The notes beneath the pieces were generated by a model. That model was not told the origin of the DNA, did no database searches, and saw nothing but the letters and a program-made list of their open reading frames with translations. Shown piece after piece: positions 1 through 8,309 of a stretch of DNA of 25,324 nt (position 1 is the stretch's first letter; each line of letters opens with the position of its first letter). Location of the stretch: assembly GCA_025464735.1 (NCBI GenBank), contig JAODMX010000261.1, positions 1 to 25,324 on the forward strand, given 5' to 3'. Made by a program: the position numbers and the translations under genes. The stretch comes from Frondihabitans sp. Its GTDB lineage: Bacteria; Actinomycetota; Actinomycetes; Actinomycetales; Microbacteriaceae.

Positions 1-552
1 ATTCTCGGAGCCACGGGCGTCGCCGGACACATCGCCATCCAGAACGCCGAAGCCCTCGGTGCGGAGCATGTGATCGCAGTCGCCCGCAACGCCACCGCGC
101 TCGAGTCACTCGCCGCAGCGGGACGAACCCTCGTCGCCCTCGAACACGGCAGAGAAGCCACCATCGCGGCACTCGACACCGCGTTTTCCGCCCACAGGCC
201 GTCCGTCGTTCTCGACTTCCTCTGGGCCGAACCAGCAGAGACCGTTCTTGCCGCCTTCCAGCGGTCAGGCGTGGACGCCGACGATCATCCCGTGACCTAC
301 ATCGAAATCGGCGAGGCCGCAGGGCCCACGGCGTCCATTCCTGCGACACTGCTCCGCAGCACGGCGATCACGTTTCGCGGATCAGGGGCTGGATCAGCCA
401 ACGTAAAGAAGATCATGGAGCAGATTCCCGTGTTCGCCGCGCGCATCGCGGACGGAACGGTCTTGGTCCCGGTGAAGACGTACCCGCTGGCGGACATCGC
501 GACCGCGTGGCAGGACACAACGCCGGGCCGCCGTATCGTTCTGACTCCCTAA
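1..552 (+). CDS. MDR-family (zinc-independent type) NAD(P)-binding oxidoreductase, C-terminal part
   Basis: The reading frame is open from base 1, so the 5' part of the gene lies outside the window. The first residues read ILGATGVAGHIAIQNAEALG, whose GATGVAG is the dinucleotide-binding glycine loop of medium-chain dehydrogenase/quinone oxidoreductases, followed by the expected beta-strand (EHVIAVAR). The rest fits the C-terminal Rossmann lobe and the closing catalytic-lobe segment (VLVPVKTYPLADIATAWQ). Members reduce quinones, enones or alcohol/aldehyde substrates with NAD(P)H in the cytoplasm. The substrate cannot be told from this part, and metal-binding residues would lie in the missing N-terminal half. 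A foldback repeat begins six bases after the stop codon. There is no visible link to the sugar genes downstream. Confidence 0.85.
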   Translation: MLGATGVAGHIAIQNAEALGAEHVIAVARNATALESLAAAGRTLVALEHGREATIAALDTAFSAHRPSVVLDFLWAEPAETVLAAFQRSGVDADDHPVTYIEIGEAAGPTASIPATLLRSTAITFRGSGAGSANVKKIMEQIPVFAARIADGTVLVPVKTYPLADIATAWQDTTPGRRIVLTP

Positions 553-557
553 CCGCC

Positions 558-644
558 AGCGACCACGGAGTCGCTTCGCCAATGTTGCAGCGACCTCGCT
601 CATTTCCGAGCGGCCACACGCACATCCGCGAAGCAACTCCCGCC
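558..644. repeat. Foldback intergenic repeat, copy 1 (possible terminator)
   Basis: Bases 571-644 match 5953-6026 at 61 of 74 positions without gaps. Both copies are preceded by AGCGAC shortly after a stop codon. The arms at 570-585 and 622-637 are inverted copies of each other (13 of 16 bases), and an inner stem CGCTC (597-601) / GAGCG (608-612) closes a 6-base loop. The location just after the oxidoreductase gene suggests transcription termination or mRNA 3' protection, but there is no T-run. A small non-autonomous mobile repeat is the alternative. Confidence 0.7.
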
Positions 645-673
645 GAGGGTGCGGGGCAGGGTGCCCGACTTGC

Positions 674-679
674 TACTCT
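674..679 (+). promoter_or_regulatory. -10 box of a leaderless promoter for the acetyltransferase
   Basis: TACTCT fits the actinobacterial -10 consensus TANNNT and ends six bases before the GTG at 686. Transcription would therefore start at or beside the start codon, giving a leaderless mRNA. No convincing -35 box is seen. The absence of a ribosome-binding site before 686 agrees with this reading. Confidence 0.5.
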
Positions 680-685
680 CGGCGC

Positions 686-1297
686 GTGGACATGCGCGAA
701 ACTCCCCGGCTCAGCAACCGCGGCGCCGTTCTGGAGGCTCTTCGGGAAGACCATGCCGAGGCACTCGCCACGGCCGTCACGGCCGACGAACTGTGGCGGA
801 CCTGGTACACCCACATCCCATCGCCCGACGGGATGACCGCAGAGATCGAACGCCGACTAGCGCTCCAGGAGAGTGGCACCATGGCGCCGTGGGCCGTCGT
901 CGATCCTGCGACCGGCCTGGCGGTCGGCATGACGACCTTCTGCAATCTTGACCCGGCCAACCGCCGCCTCGAAATCGGGTCCACCTGGCTCGGCCGCACA
1001 GCTCAGGGCACCGGCATCAACACCGCCGCGAAACTCCTGTTACTGACGCGGGCTTTCGAAGAGTTGGACTGCATCGCCGTCGAGTTCCGCGCACATTGGC
1101 ACAACCGTCAATCGCGGGCTGCCATCGAGAAGCTCGGCGCGAAACAGGACGGCGTCCTGCGGAACCACACCGTCTTCGAGAACGGGACCGTTCGCGACAC
1201 CGTCGTGTTCTCGATCATCGACGGCGAATGGCCGACGGTGAAGTACGCGCTCATGCAACGGCTCGAGTCATCGCCGCCGGCGGGGATGGCGCACTGA
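686..1297 (+). CDS. GNAT-family N-acetyltransferase, RimJ/RimL type
   Basis: This 203-residue protein is one complete GNAT domain, the usual length for the RimJ/RimL-like group. These cytoplasmic enzymes move an acetyl group from acetyl-CoA to a protein N-terminus or a small amine. The acetyl-CoA loop is visible as GRTAQGTGIN near residues 105-114. The typical C-terminal block follows, with HWHNRQSRAAIEKLGA near residues 136-151 and then GVLRNH. The start is set at GTG 686 because a TACTCT -10 box lies six bases upstream; ATG 692 is the alternative and changes the protein by two residues. The gene has its own promoter and stands apart from the sugar operons. The substrate is unknown. Confidence 0.9.
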   Translation: MDMRETPRLSNRGAVLEALREDHAEALATAVTADELWRTWYTHIPSPDGMTAEIERRLALQESGTMAPWAVVDPATGLAVGMTTFCNLDPANRRLEIGSTWLGRTAQGTGINTAAKLLLLTRAFEELDCIAVEFRAHWHNRQSRAAIEKLGAKQDGVLRNHTVFENGTVRDTVVFSIIDGEWPTVKYALMQRLESSPPAGMAH

Positions 1298-1355
1298 ACC
1301 CTCACGGTCTTGGCCGTCAGTAGTGATGCGGATCCGGAGTCCGCCTTCGCTTCAA

Positions 1356-1369
1356 TGTAACTAGTTTCA
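1356..1369. promoter_or_regulatory. Regulator B operator, distal site before the secreted lyase-like gene
   Basis: TGTAACTAGTTTCA shares the core AACTAGTT with three other sites in the window (1378, 22871, 24110). Its centre is 22 bases, about two helical turns, from the centre of the next site, so two dimers could bind on the same face of the DNA. It overlaps the expected -35 region. Confidence 0.7.
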
Positions 1370-1377
1370 GCAAAGAG

Positions 1378-1391
1378 TGGAACTAGTTACA
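1378..1391. promoter_or_regulatory. Regulator B operator, proximal site before the secreted lyase-like gene
   Basis: TGGAACTAGTTACA has the same AACTAGTT core and is roughly the mirror image of the site at 1356: GTAACTAGTT there, AACTAGTTAC here. It overlaps a possible -10 box TACATT (1388-1393), so a bound repressor would block RNA polymerase. Confidence 0.75.
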
Positions 1392-1393
1392 TT
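1388..1393 (+). promoter_or_regulatory. Possible -10 box of the secreted lyase-like gene
   Basis: TACATT fits TANNNT and lies inside the paired-operator region, as expected for a repressed promoter. The -35 position (about 1365-1370, TTTCAG) is poor. Transcription would start near 1400 and give a leader of about 265 bases. Confidence 0.35.
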
Positions 1394-1664
1394 ATTGGTG
1401 TAGAAAGTCGGATGGCACGCACCACGCTGAGTGCGGTCGATGATTCGAGGGAGAGTCATACCGATGGAGGCAACCACCGTTCGCCCGGCGTTCGGCGTCT
1501 TCGACCCCCGGCGCATCGACCAGCCCCCGGGCGGACTCGAGCTTCAGGACCAGAGACCCCCTCGGCCCGGGAGGAGGCAGCTGCTCAAGCTCCCTGTCGG
1601 CACCGTCCACAGCGCAACGCACCACATCGAAGTATCGCGAATTCTGCAATGGAGGAGAAAACGA
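1394..1664 (+). other. Long 5' leader of the secreted lyase-like gene
   Basis: This stretch lies between the paired operators and the chosen start at 1665. It holds no gene that I recognise. It stays open in the frame of the downstream gene back to GTG 1431. It also has an ATG at 1464 preceded by GGGAGAG, and a GGGAGGAGG run in the 1570s that looks like a further ribosome-binding site. GC-rich third positions from 1464 to about 1620 make it look partly coding, but translation from there would place about 67 residues in front of a normal signal peptide. No riboswitch fold could be assigned. Confidence 0.4.
1651..1657 (+). promoter_or_regulatory. Ribosome-binding site that fixes the start at 1665
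   Basis: GGAGGAG lies seven bases before ATG 1665. It is a near-ideal Shine-Dalgarno sequence directly in front of a signal peptide, so it decides against the longer open frame beginning at 1431. Confidence 0.85.
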
Positions 1665-4600
1665 ATGCTCGGGTTGATCAGATATCGAAAGGGATGGGCG
1701 GCCGTCATCGCGACGACCGCGGTCGTCGCTGCAAGCCTGCTGCCGGCGCACACAGCTCACGCCGACACGCCTAGCGCAGCTATCACTGCTAGCTCGGCCA
1801 GCACGACACCACCGGTGACCAACACGGTCACTATCGATAAGACCACGACCGCGGGGTTCGTTCACCCTGGCATCGGCGTCGACGCCGCAAGCCTACAGAC
1901 CACACGCAATGAACTCATCGACGGTGCGGATCCCTGGACGAGCTACTACCAGGGAATGCTCGCGACGAGCTACGCGAGCACCACTCTCACCTCGGCGAAC
2001 CAGGGCTCGGGCCTGGGCGTGCCCGCGGAGACCGAGTTCAACAGCGTCGACGAGAGCAACAAGCTCGGGCAGGATTCCGAGGGAGCCTATACGCAGGCGA
2101 TTCTCTACTATCTGACCGGCAATCCGGTCTATCGCGAGAACGCGATGAAGATCATCCGCATCTGGAGCCACATGGATCCGAACGGGTACCAATTCTTCGC
2201 CGACGCGGAGATCAAGACCGGGCCGTTCGTCTATCGCATCATGGCGGCAGCCGAGCTACTCAGGTACACCTCCGTAGTGCCGAGCACCGACGGGTACCCG
2301 CTCGCGTGGACCGCCCAGGACACCGCAGACTTCACCAACAACTTCGCTGTGCCGATGGTCAACACCATGGACTACAGCAACGCCTGGTACATGAACCAGG
2401 GCACGCTGCCGCTGGAAGGCGCGATGGCCAGCTACATCTTCACCAACAACACGGCGCGCTACGACCAGGCGGTCGAGTGGTTCACGATGAACTCGACCGC
2501 CCCTGATCAGGACGTGAACGGCGCCCTGGGCTCGATGTACCGGCTGATCGACAAGACTGACCCTCGCAACCCGTACGGCTACTCGTTCGTGAACCACCTC
2601 GAGATGGGCCGCGATCAGGCCCACGCGGGGGATGACGTTCTCACGCTGACGACGCTCGCCAGACTCGTGTCGACGCAAGGCACGAAGCTCGACCCGAAGG
2701 CGGGGACGGTCTCGACAAAGAAGAACGCCGTCAACCCCTACGAGTTTCTGGGCGACCGGCTGCTGGCCGGGGCGAACGCCTTCTTCGGATTCATGGATGG
2801 CTACAGCATTCCGTGGATCGACATCACCCAGCAGGGCGGCAAACTCGCCCAGGCATACCGGGGGCGGTGGAGCAACTCCCTCAACGAGCTGTACGAGATC
2901 TACACATACCAGCAGCACGTCAACGTAGCCAAGGTCGCACCCTACGTCGAGCAGCAGTTCAAGCGGCGTGACGGTGCGTTTTACTACAACTTCAACGTCA
3001 ATGAGATCGGAACACCGATCGGATCGGACGGGCTTCAGAGCTTCTGGGGCGGCACGCTGACCGGTGACGACTACTGGCTCTCGATCCCCGCGGCGGCCGA
3101 GGGCCAGACAGTACCGCAGCCCGACGCCAACGTGTCGTTCGCGCAGAAGGCATCCGTCATCAGCGGAAGTGCGAAAAACATCTCCGATGGCGGCACCACG
3201 ATTGTGCGCGCTCGGGACGCCAAGAAGGGCACGACTCTCGCCGTGCGCACCATGCAGTACGGCGCACTCACGGGCTACAGCCCGGTGGCGATCCGCGTGC
3301 GCACGACCTCGGCTGTCACTCTCTCCGTAAGGGCTCAGCCAGGAGCCTCTCCGTACCAGACCCTCACCGTTCCCGACACCGGCGGTCAGTGGCGCACCAT
3401 CACCTACGACATGGACACGAGTGTCGTTCCGGCTTGGTCGAACGGTGGCAACAACATCGTCTACTACACCTTTTCGGGTGGGCGGGGCACGATCGACCTC
3501 GACTATGTGATCCCGAATGCCGCCGGTTCGGTCACCCCTCCGCGCTTCCCTCAGGGTGCCTCCTCGACACTCGTCGGAATCGCAGGGGTTCCGATCGACG
3601 TCAACCTCGCGGCGACCGACGCGAACGCGAACGCTACCGTCACGTACTCGGTCGCTGTGGCTCCGCGACGGGCTTCGGTCGGGGCCTCCAACGGCGAGCT
3701 GACCTGGAGTCCCAAGCCGCAGGACGTGGGCGACCACACCCTGATCGTGCAGGCGGATGACGGCACCACGACGACCGCATTGAAGGTCACCGTGCGAATT
3801 GCGAAGAACCGTACGGATGCCGTTCAACTCGCCAAGGCGGGCTACGACTCATCCGCGACTTACACCAGCGACACCAAGCCAGCGTTCGATGCGGCAGTTG
3901 CGGCGGCGACGGCCGGACTGACGACAGACAGCGATGCCGACTTCGCGGCAGCACTCGCAGCCATCCAAAAGGCCGTCACCGGTCTGCAACTGCTCAATCC
4001 GAGGTCGAGCGACGGCACCCTGAACTACGTCGGGATCGTGTCGTCGACGCTTCCCTCTGGCACGCTCGGGTACCTCGTCGACAACGACAACTACACCTAC
4101 CCCGGCGATCTCTCGGTCAACTCCTTCACCCTCGACTTCGGCTCTGGATATCGGGTCACGAGCACGGCGTTCGATCTGCAGGCGCGGCAGACGTTCGGCA
4201 ACCGATCTCAAGGGGCGAACGTCTACGGGTCGAATGACGACATCACGTGGACCACGCTCACGACGAAGGAGACGACAGACACCAACGCACTCGAAACGCT
4301 CCCTGTCGCGTCCTCACTCACCGGCAAGGCCTTCCGATTCCTGAAGGTGCAAGTCGACGACCCGGGCGCACCCACTGACCCGAACTTTCCCGGGATCTTC
4401 GACCTTGCGGAGTTCCACGTCCACGGGTCGCGGCAGGAAGCGGTCGACACGATCGCCACGGCCAGCATCAGTTCGAACGACGCCGAGTCGGGGATCGCCA
4501 GCAACGGCGACACCGTGACCGTCGCGTTCACGAGCAACGGCGCGATCAGTGACGTCACGGGTGCCATCGAGGGCGTTCCGGCGACAATCTCCGGCTCGGG

Positions 4601-5936
4601 GACCTCCTGGACCGCATCGGCAGTGCTGCCTGACACCATCTCGTCAGGGCGCGATGCGGCCTTCTCGATCGACTACACCACGGCTGACGGGAAGACGGCC
4701 GATCCGCTGGAGGTGACGACGGACGGGTCAGCGCTGTTCCTGTCGAACTCCGACGGGCTCATCGCGAACGTTCCTGGCATCACCACGCCGGTCTCGCCGA
4801 CCGGGGACGTAGAGACATCCAAGGTGCCCTATGTCGCGAAGATGTTCGACGACGACGCGACGACCTTCTCCGACGTGGGGCCCGTGAATGGGCAGTACTA
4901 CATCACCCTCGACTTCGGGGACGGAGGATCCGTGGCGCTCTCCCGAGCGGAACTGCTCGTGCGCCAGGACAGTTTCGGCACCAGCCGCGCCGGCGGTCTG
5001 AGCATTCAAGGCTCCAACGATCAGTCGACCTGGACGACCATCACGAACAACGCGCAGGGCACTCTGGATTGGCAGCCCCTCGCGCTGCGTCCCGGTACCT
5101 CGCCCGTGGCCTATCGCTATCTGAGGATCACGAACAACGACTGGATCAACATCGCCGAGCTGAGGCTCTTCGGAAGTGTGGTGGCACCGCCGCAAAACTC
5201 CGTGACATCGGCGCATATCGGCTCGACCGACGCCGAACCCGGGATTGTTGTCGGCGGCGACACGGTGAACCTCGACTTCACGACGTCGGAGGCGATCACG
5301 GACATCGCGGCCGCGATCGACGGAGCAGCGGCGACAGTCACCGGAAGTGGCACGTCCTGGCACGCCTCCCTGACGGAGCCGTCGGACGCGACCGTCGGAC
5401 GGACGCTGACGTTCCGGGTCACTTACGCCGGCCCGAACGGTGAGCCACGTCAGGCTCTCTCCCGCACGACCGATGCGTCCAGCGTGTTCCTCACGTCGAA
5501 CAACGGGTTGATCGCGAACCCGGGAAGCGTGTTGACGCCCGTGACCGCAACCGGCCAGACGGACACAGCGAACCAGACCTATGTCAGCAACATGTTCGAC
5601 GAGAACGCCAGCACGTTCTCCGACATCGGACCGGTGGGCGGCCAATACTACGAGATTCTCGACGCGGGAGCCGGCCACAGCATCAGCCTCGACCACGCAG
5701 AACTGCTAGTACGTCAGGATGCTAACGGCCTGTCGAGAGCCGCCGGACTCCAGATCCAGGGCTCGAACGACCTCACAACGTGGACCCAGGTGACGAACAA
5801 CGCGGTCGGGACCCTCGCCTGGCAAACCCTGGCGCGACCCAGCGGGAGCGCGGTGACCGCCTACCGCTACCTGAAGATCGCGAACAACAACTGGATCAAC
5901 ATCGCCGAGCTGCGGCTGTTCGGCAGCGTGTCGTAG
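1665..5936 (+). CDS. Secreted modular alginate-lyase-like protein with FIVAR and three discoidin-like domains
   Basis: This is a 1423-residue exported protein. Residues 1-33 form a Sec signal peptide (basic start, long Ala/Val core, AHA|DT cleavage). Residues about 60-475 resemble the alpha-helical alginate-lyase-superfamily domain (PL5/PL38-like). Landmarks are GSGLGVPAETEFNS, AYTQAILYYLTGNP, YRIMAAAELLRYT, NAWYMNQGTLPLEGAMASYI and NHLEMGRDQAHAGDD. The last of these holds the conserved RDQxH (residues 316-320), probably in the active cleft. A beta-sandwich carbohydrate-binding-like region follows (about 485-625), then a cadherin/Ig-like domain (630-715), a FIVAR helical repeat (715-785), a discoidin/F5-8C domain (790-925) and two tandem Ig-like plus discoidin units (928-1172, 1179-1423). 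There is no LPXTG or other anchor. Two AACTAGTT operators precede the gene, tying it to the operon B importer. Beta-elimination of a uronic polysaccharide is the likely reaction; the substrate is inferred, not seen. Confidence 0.8.
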   Translation: MLGLIRYRKGWAAVIATTAVVAASLLPAHTAHADTPSAAITASSASTTPPVTNTVTIDKTTTAGFVHPGIGVDAASLQTTRNELIDGADPWTSYYQGMLATSYASTTLTSANQGSGLGVPAETEFNSVDESNKLGQDSEGAYTQAILYYLTGNPVYRENAMKIIRIWSHMDPNGYQFFADAEIKTGPFVYRIMAAAELLRYTSVVPSTDGYPLAWTAQDTADFTNNFAVPMVNTMDYSNAWYMNQGTLPLEGAMASYIFTNNTARYDQAVEWFTMNSTAPDQDVNGALGSMYRLIDKTDPRNPYGYSFVNHLEMGRDQAHAGDDVLTLTTLARLVSTQGTKLDPKAGTVSTKKNAVNPYEFLGDRLLAGANAFFGFMDGYSIPWIDITQQGGKLAQAYRGRWSNSLNELYEIYTYQQHVNVAKVAPYVEQQFKRRDGAFYYNFNVNEIGTPIGSDGLQSFWGGTLTGDDYWLSIPAAAEGQTVPQPDANVSFAQKASVISGSAKNISDGGTTIVRARDAKKGTTLAVRTMQYGALTGYSPVAIRVRTTSAVTLSVRAQPGASPYQTLTVPDTGGQWRTITYDMDTSVVPAWSNGGNNIVYYTFSGGRGTIDLDYVIPNAAGSVTPPRFPQGASSTLVGIAGVPIDVNLAATDANANATVTYSVAVAPRRASVGASNGELTWSPKPQDVGDHTLIVQADDGTTTTALKVTVRIAKNRTDAVQLAKAGYDSSATYTSDTKPAFDAAVAAATAGLTTDSDADFAAALAAIQKAVTGLQLLNPRSSDGTLNYVGIVSSTLPSGTLGYLVDNDNYTYPGDLSVNSFTLDFGSGYRVTSTAFDLQARQTFGNRSQGANVYGSNDDITWTTLTTKETTDTNALETLPVASSLTGKAFRFLKVQVDDPGAPTDPNFPGIFDLAEFHVHGSRQEAVDTIATASISSNDAESGIASNGDTVTVAFTSNGAISDVTGAIEGVPATISGSGTSWTASAVLPDTISSGRDAAFSIDYTTADGKTADPLEVTTDGSALFLSNSDGLIANVPGITTPVSPTGDVETSKVPYVAKMFDDDATTFSDVGPVNGQYYITLDFGDGGSVALSRAELLVRQDSFGTSRAGGLSIQGSNDQSTWTTITNNAQGTLDWQPLALRPGTSPVAYRYLRITNNDWINIAELRLFGSVVAPPQNSVTSAHIGSTDAEPGIVVGGDTVNLDFTTSEAITDIAAAIDGAAATVTGSGTSWHASLTEPSDATVGRTLTFRVTYAGPNGEPRQALSRTTDASSVFLTSNNGLIANPGSVLTPVTATGQTDTANQTYVSNMFDENASTFSDIGPVGGQYYEILDAGAGHSISLDHAELLVRQDANGLSRAAGLQIQGSNDLTTWTQVTNNAVGTLAWQTLARPSGSAVTAYRYLKIANNNWINIAELRLFGSVS
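4446..5180 (+). repeat. Intragenic tandem unit 1 (Ig-like plus discoidin-like domain)
   Basis: The unit encodes an Ig-like module beginning ATASISSNDAESGI and a discoidin-like module ending NNDWINIAELRLFGSV. It is about 735 bases long and is repeated from 5199. Diverged but collinear landmarks (LLVRQD, SRAGGL, IQGSNDQSTWT, WINIAELRLFG) show a domain-pair duplication. Confidence 0.8.
5199..5933 (+). repeat. Intragenic tandem unit 2 (Ig-like plus discoidin-like domain)
   Basis: This is the second copy of the unit at 4446, of the same length, ending NNNWINIAELRLFGSV next to the stop codon. Shared landmarks include GSGTSWHA, MFDENASTFSDIGP, LLVRQD, SRAAGL and IQGSNDLTTWT. An even number of domains after the first discoidin suggests growth by in-frame duplication, which would raise avidity for a glycan. 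Confidence 0.8.
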
Positions 5937-5938
5937 CG

Positions 5939-6026
5939 AGCGACATGCGGTGTTGCTTCGCCGATGTTGCAGTGATGTCGCTCCTTTCCGCGACGCCACA
6001 CTCACATCGGCGAAGCAACTTCCGCG
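5939..6026. repeat. Foldback intergenic repeat, copy 2, between convergent genes
   Basis: The arms at 5952-5967 and 6004-6019 are perfect 16-base inverted copies (GTTGCTTCGCCGATGT and its complement). An inner stem GTCGC (5977-5981) / GCGAC (5990-5994) has an 8-base loop. AGCGACAT (5939-5946) can instead pair with ATGTCGCT (5975-5982), so competing folds exist. It fills the gap between the convergent ends at 5936 and 6039 and matches 571-644 at 61 of 74 bases. A bidirectional terminator is the simplest role; a mobile palindromic repeat is the alternative. Confidence 0.75.
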
Positions 6027-6038
6027 GCGAGAAACCGG

Positions 6039-8309
6039 CTATGCGATCGTCACCTCGACGGGGCCGCCATCGCTCGAAGCGACGTGCGGGCCACCGGCTC
6101 CGGGCGTCACGGTAAAGCTGCGCACCGTGCCCTCCGGGGTCGTGACCACGATCGACTTGTCCGAGGCGAAGGGCGGGTACAGCCGCAGTGTGAGCCCGTC
6201 GAGGTAGTCGTAGTCGGGCCGATCGTCGCGGGCCCCCACAGGGATGACCGCTCCCTCGCGCACGTAGAACGGCAGGCTGTCGAAGCCGTGCGTCTCCCGC
6301 TGCCAGCCGGGGCCTTCCACCTTGTGCCCTGTGAAGAAGTTGGTCCAGGTGCCCGCCGGCAGGTAGAAGTCGACGGTCCCCTCTGCGTTGAAGACGGGTG
6401 CGACCAGGAGGTCGGCGCCGAGGAGATACTGCCGATCGAGGTGCGCGACCGCGGGATCGTCGGGGAACTCGAGGAGCGTCGGCCGGAGCAGAGGCACCCC
6501 GGTGCTCGAGGCTTCGAGCGCCGCCGCATAGAGGTACGGCATCAGCCGCATCTTGAGGTTCGTGAAGATCCGCGTGACCTCGACGGCTTCGTCGTCGAAG
6601 GCCCACGGCACCCGGTACGAGTCGCTGCCGTGGAAGCGGCTGTGGCTGGAGAGCAGGCCGAAAGCGGTCCAGCGTTTGAAAACGGCCGCGTCGGGTGTGC
6701 CTTCGAAGCCGCCGATGTCGTGGCTCCAGAAGGCGAAGCCGCTGAAGGCCGCTGAGAGGCCGCCCCGGAGCGTCTCGGCCATGGATGTGAAGGTGGAGGT
6801 CGAATCACCACCCCAGTGGACGGGAAGCGCCTGGCCACCGGTCGTCGCGGAGCGCGCAAAGACGACGGCGTCGCCTTTGCCTCGCGCTTCCTCGAGCACT
6901 TCGAAGACGGCCTCGTTGTAAAGCTGCGTGTAGAGATTGTGCATCCGCGCCGGATCCGAGCCGTCGAAGTAGTCGACTTCCAGCGGGATCCGTTCACCGA
7001 AATCGGTCTTGAAGGCGTCGACCCCCTGGTCGAGAAGGCGTCGAAGCTTTCCTTGGAACCAGGTGACGGCATCCGGGTTCGTGAAGTCGACAAGCGCCAT
7101 TCCCGCCTGCCAGAGGTCCCACTGCCAGACGTCGCCGTTGGGTTTCTTCAGCAGGAAGCCCGCTTCGGCGGCTTCCGCGAAGAGCGACGACGCTTGCGCG
7201 ATGTAGGGGTTGATCCAGACGCAGACGTGGAGGTCTTTCTCGTGGAGGCGTCCGAGCATCCCCTGGGGATCAGGGAAGACCCTCGGATCCCATTCGAAAT
7301 CGCACCAGGTGAACTCGCGCATCCAGAAGCAGTCGAAGTGGAACACCGAGACCGGAAGGTGTCGCTCTGCCATCCCATCGATGAAGCTCGTCACGGTTGC
7401 TTCGTCGTACTGCGTGGTGAACGACGTCGACAGCCACAGGCCGAACGACCAGGCCGGGATCATTGCCGGGCGGCCGGTGAGGGCGGTGTACCGGCCGAGG
7501 ACGTCTTTCGGCGTCGGCCCTGCGAAGACGAAGTACTCAAGACTCTCGCCCGGGACGGAGAACTGCACGCGCTCCACGTTCTCCGAGCCGACTTCGAACG
7601 AGACGGGCCCGGCATCGTTCACGAGGACGCCGTAGCCACGATTCGACAGGTAGAACGGCACGTTCTTGTACGCCTGTTCGCTCGACGTTCCGCCGTCGGC
7701 GTTCCAGATGTCGACGACCTGTCCGTTCTTAGCAACCGGACCGAACCGCTCCCCCAGACCGTAGACGTGTTCTCCGACCGCAAGGTTCAGTTGCTCGTGC
7801 AGGTAGGTCGAGGCGGGACGGTACCGCTCCGCCTCCGACAGGCGGGCATCTCCGAGCAGGGGGCCATCGGCCGGCGGCGTCGCGGCCCGGATGGAGCCGA
7901 CCGACTTGTGGCCGCTCGACGTGAGCGGCACCCCGTCAGAAGTGAACTCGAGATTCCAGGGCGTCCCCCGGGTGACGGTCGCGCGAACGGGGCCGGACGT
8001 CAGCACGGCCTCGTCCACGGAGAGGGAGATCTCGGGCCGATGATCGTCTCGAGCTCCGACGAGGTCGAAACCGAGCGGCCTGGACGCACCGGCGAAGTGC
8101 GTGATCCGAACTCCGATGACGCCGGGGAGTGGGCTCCAGAGACGCACCGTGATGGTGGGCCGATTGAGCGTGTCACCTCGCGTGGTGATAACTCTCGTCG
8201 GAGCCGTGATCGTGATCGACGTCTCGTCGGAGTCCCAGGCGTAGGCCTCGGCGGCGTGGAGCGCCTCAATCCCGGGCCGCTGGAGCCAGAACCCATCCGT
8301 GAACTTCAC
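6039..8309 (-). CDS. GH31 alpha-xylosidase (YicI-like)
   Basis: This 756-residue cytoplasmic enzyme should remove alpha-1,6-linked xylose from the non-reducing end of xyloglucan oligosaccharides or isoprimeverose. The N-terminus MKFTDGFWLQRPGIEALHAA matches the YicI-type opening. The nucleophile is Asp436 in KTDFGERIP and the acid/base is Asp502 in HWGGDSTS. The pocket residues that set xylosidase rather than glucosidase activity in YicI are present: the SFTT Phe297, Cys327-Phe328 in HFDCFWM, and Lys434. The length agrees with the family and there is no signal peptide. The GTG start at 8309 overlaps the GH42 stop by four bases (GTGA), with GAGG seven bases upstream, so the two are translationally coupled. 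It is the last gene of operon A and ends at the foldback repeat. Confidence 0.93.
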   Translation of the reverse strand: MKFTDGFWLQRPGIEALHAAEAYAWDSDETSITITAPTRVITTRGDTLNRPTITVRLWSPLPGVIGVRITHFAGASRPLGFDLVGARDDHRPEISLSVDEAVLTSGPVRATVTRGTPWNLEFTSDGVPLTSSGHKSVGSIRAATPPADGPLLGDARLSEAERYRPASTYLHEQLNLAVGEHVYGLGERFGPVAKNGQVVDIWNADGGTSSEQAYKNVPFYLSNRGYGVLVNDAGPVSFEVGSENVERVQFSVPGESLEYFVFAGPTPKDVLGRYTALTGRPAMIPAWSFGLWLSTSFTTQYDEATVTSFIDGMAERHLPVSVFHFDCFWMREFTWCDFEWDPRVFPDPQGMLGRLHEKDLHVCVWINPYIAQASSLFAEAAEAGFLLKKPNGDVWQWDLWQAGMALVDFTNPDAVTWFQGKLRRLLDQGVDAFKTDFGERIPLEVDYFDGSDPARMHNLYTQLYNEAVFEVLEEARGKGDAVVFARSATTGGQALPVHWGGDSTSTFTSMAETLRGGLSAAFSGFAFWSHDIGGFEGTPDAAVFKRWTAFGLLSSHSRFHGSDSYRVPWAFDDEAVEVTRIFTNLKMRLMPYLYAAALEASSTGVPLLRPTLLEFPDDPAVAHLDRQYLLGADLLVAPVFNAEGTVDFYLPAGTWTNFFTGHKVEGPGWQRETHGFDSLPFYVREGAVIPVGARDDRPDYDYLDGLTLRLYPPFASDKSIVVTTPEGTVRSFTVTPGAGGPHVASSDGGPVEVTIA

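Noticed and set aside
1328..1344. Hairpin GCGGA/TCCGC after the acetyltransferase as a terminator
   Set aside because: Only five base pairs and no T-run; it is too weak to list as a feature.
2256..3827. Open frame of 523 codons on the minus strand
   Set aside because: It is antisense to the secreted lyase-like gene; composition is shadow-like (Arg/Val/Gly/His rich) and no family is recognised.
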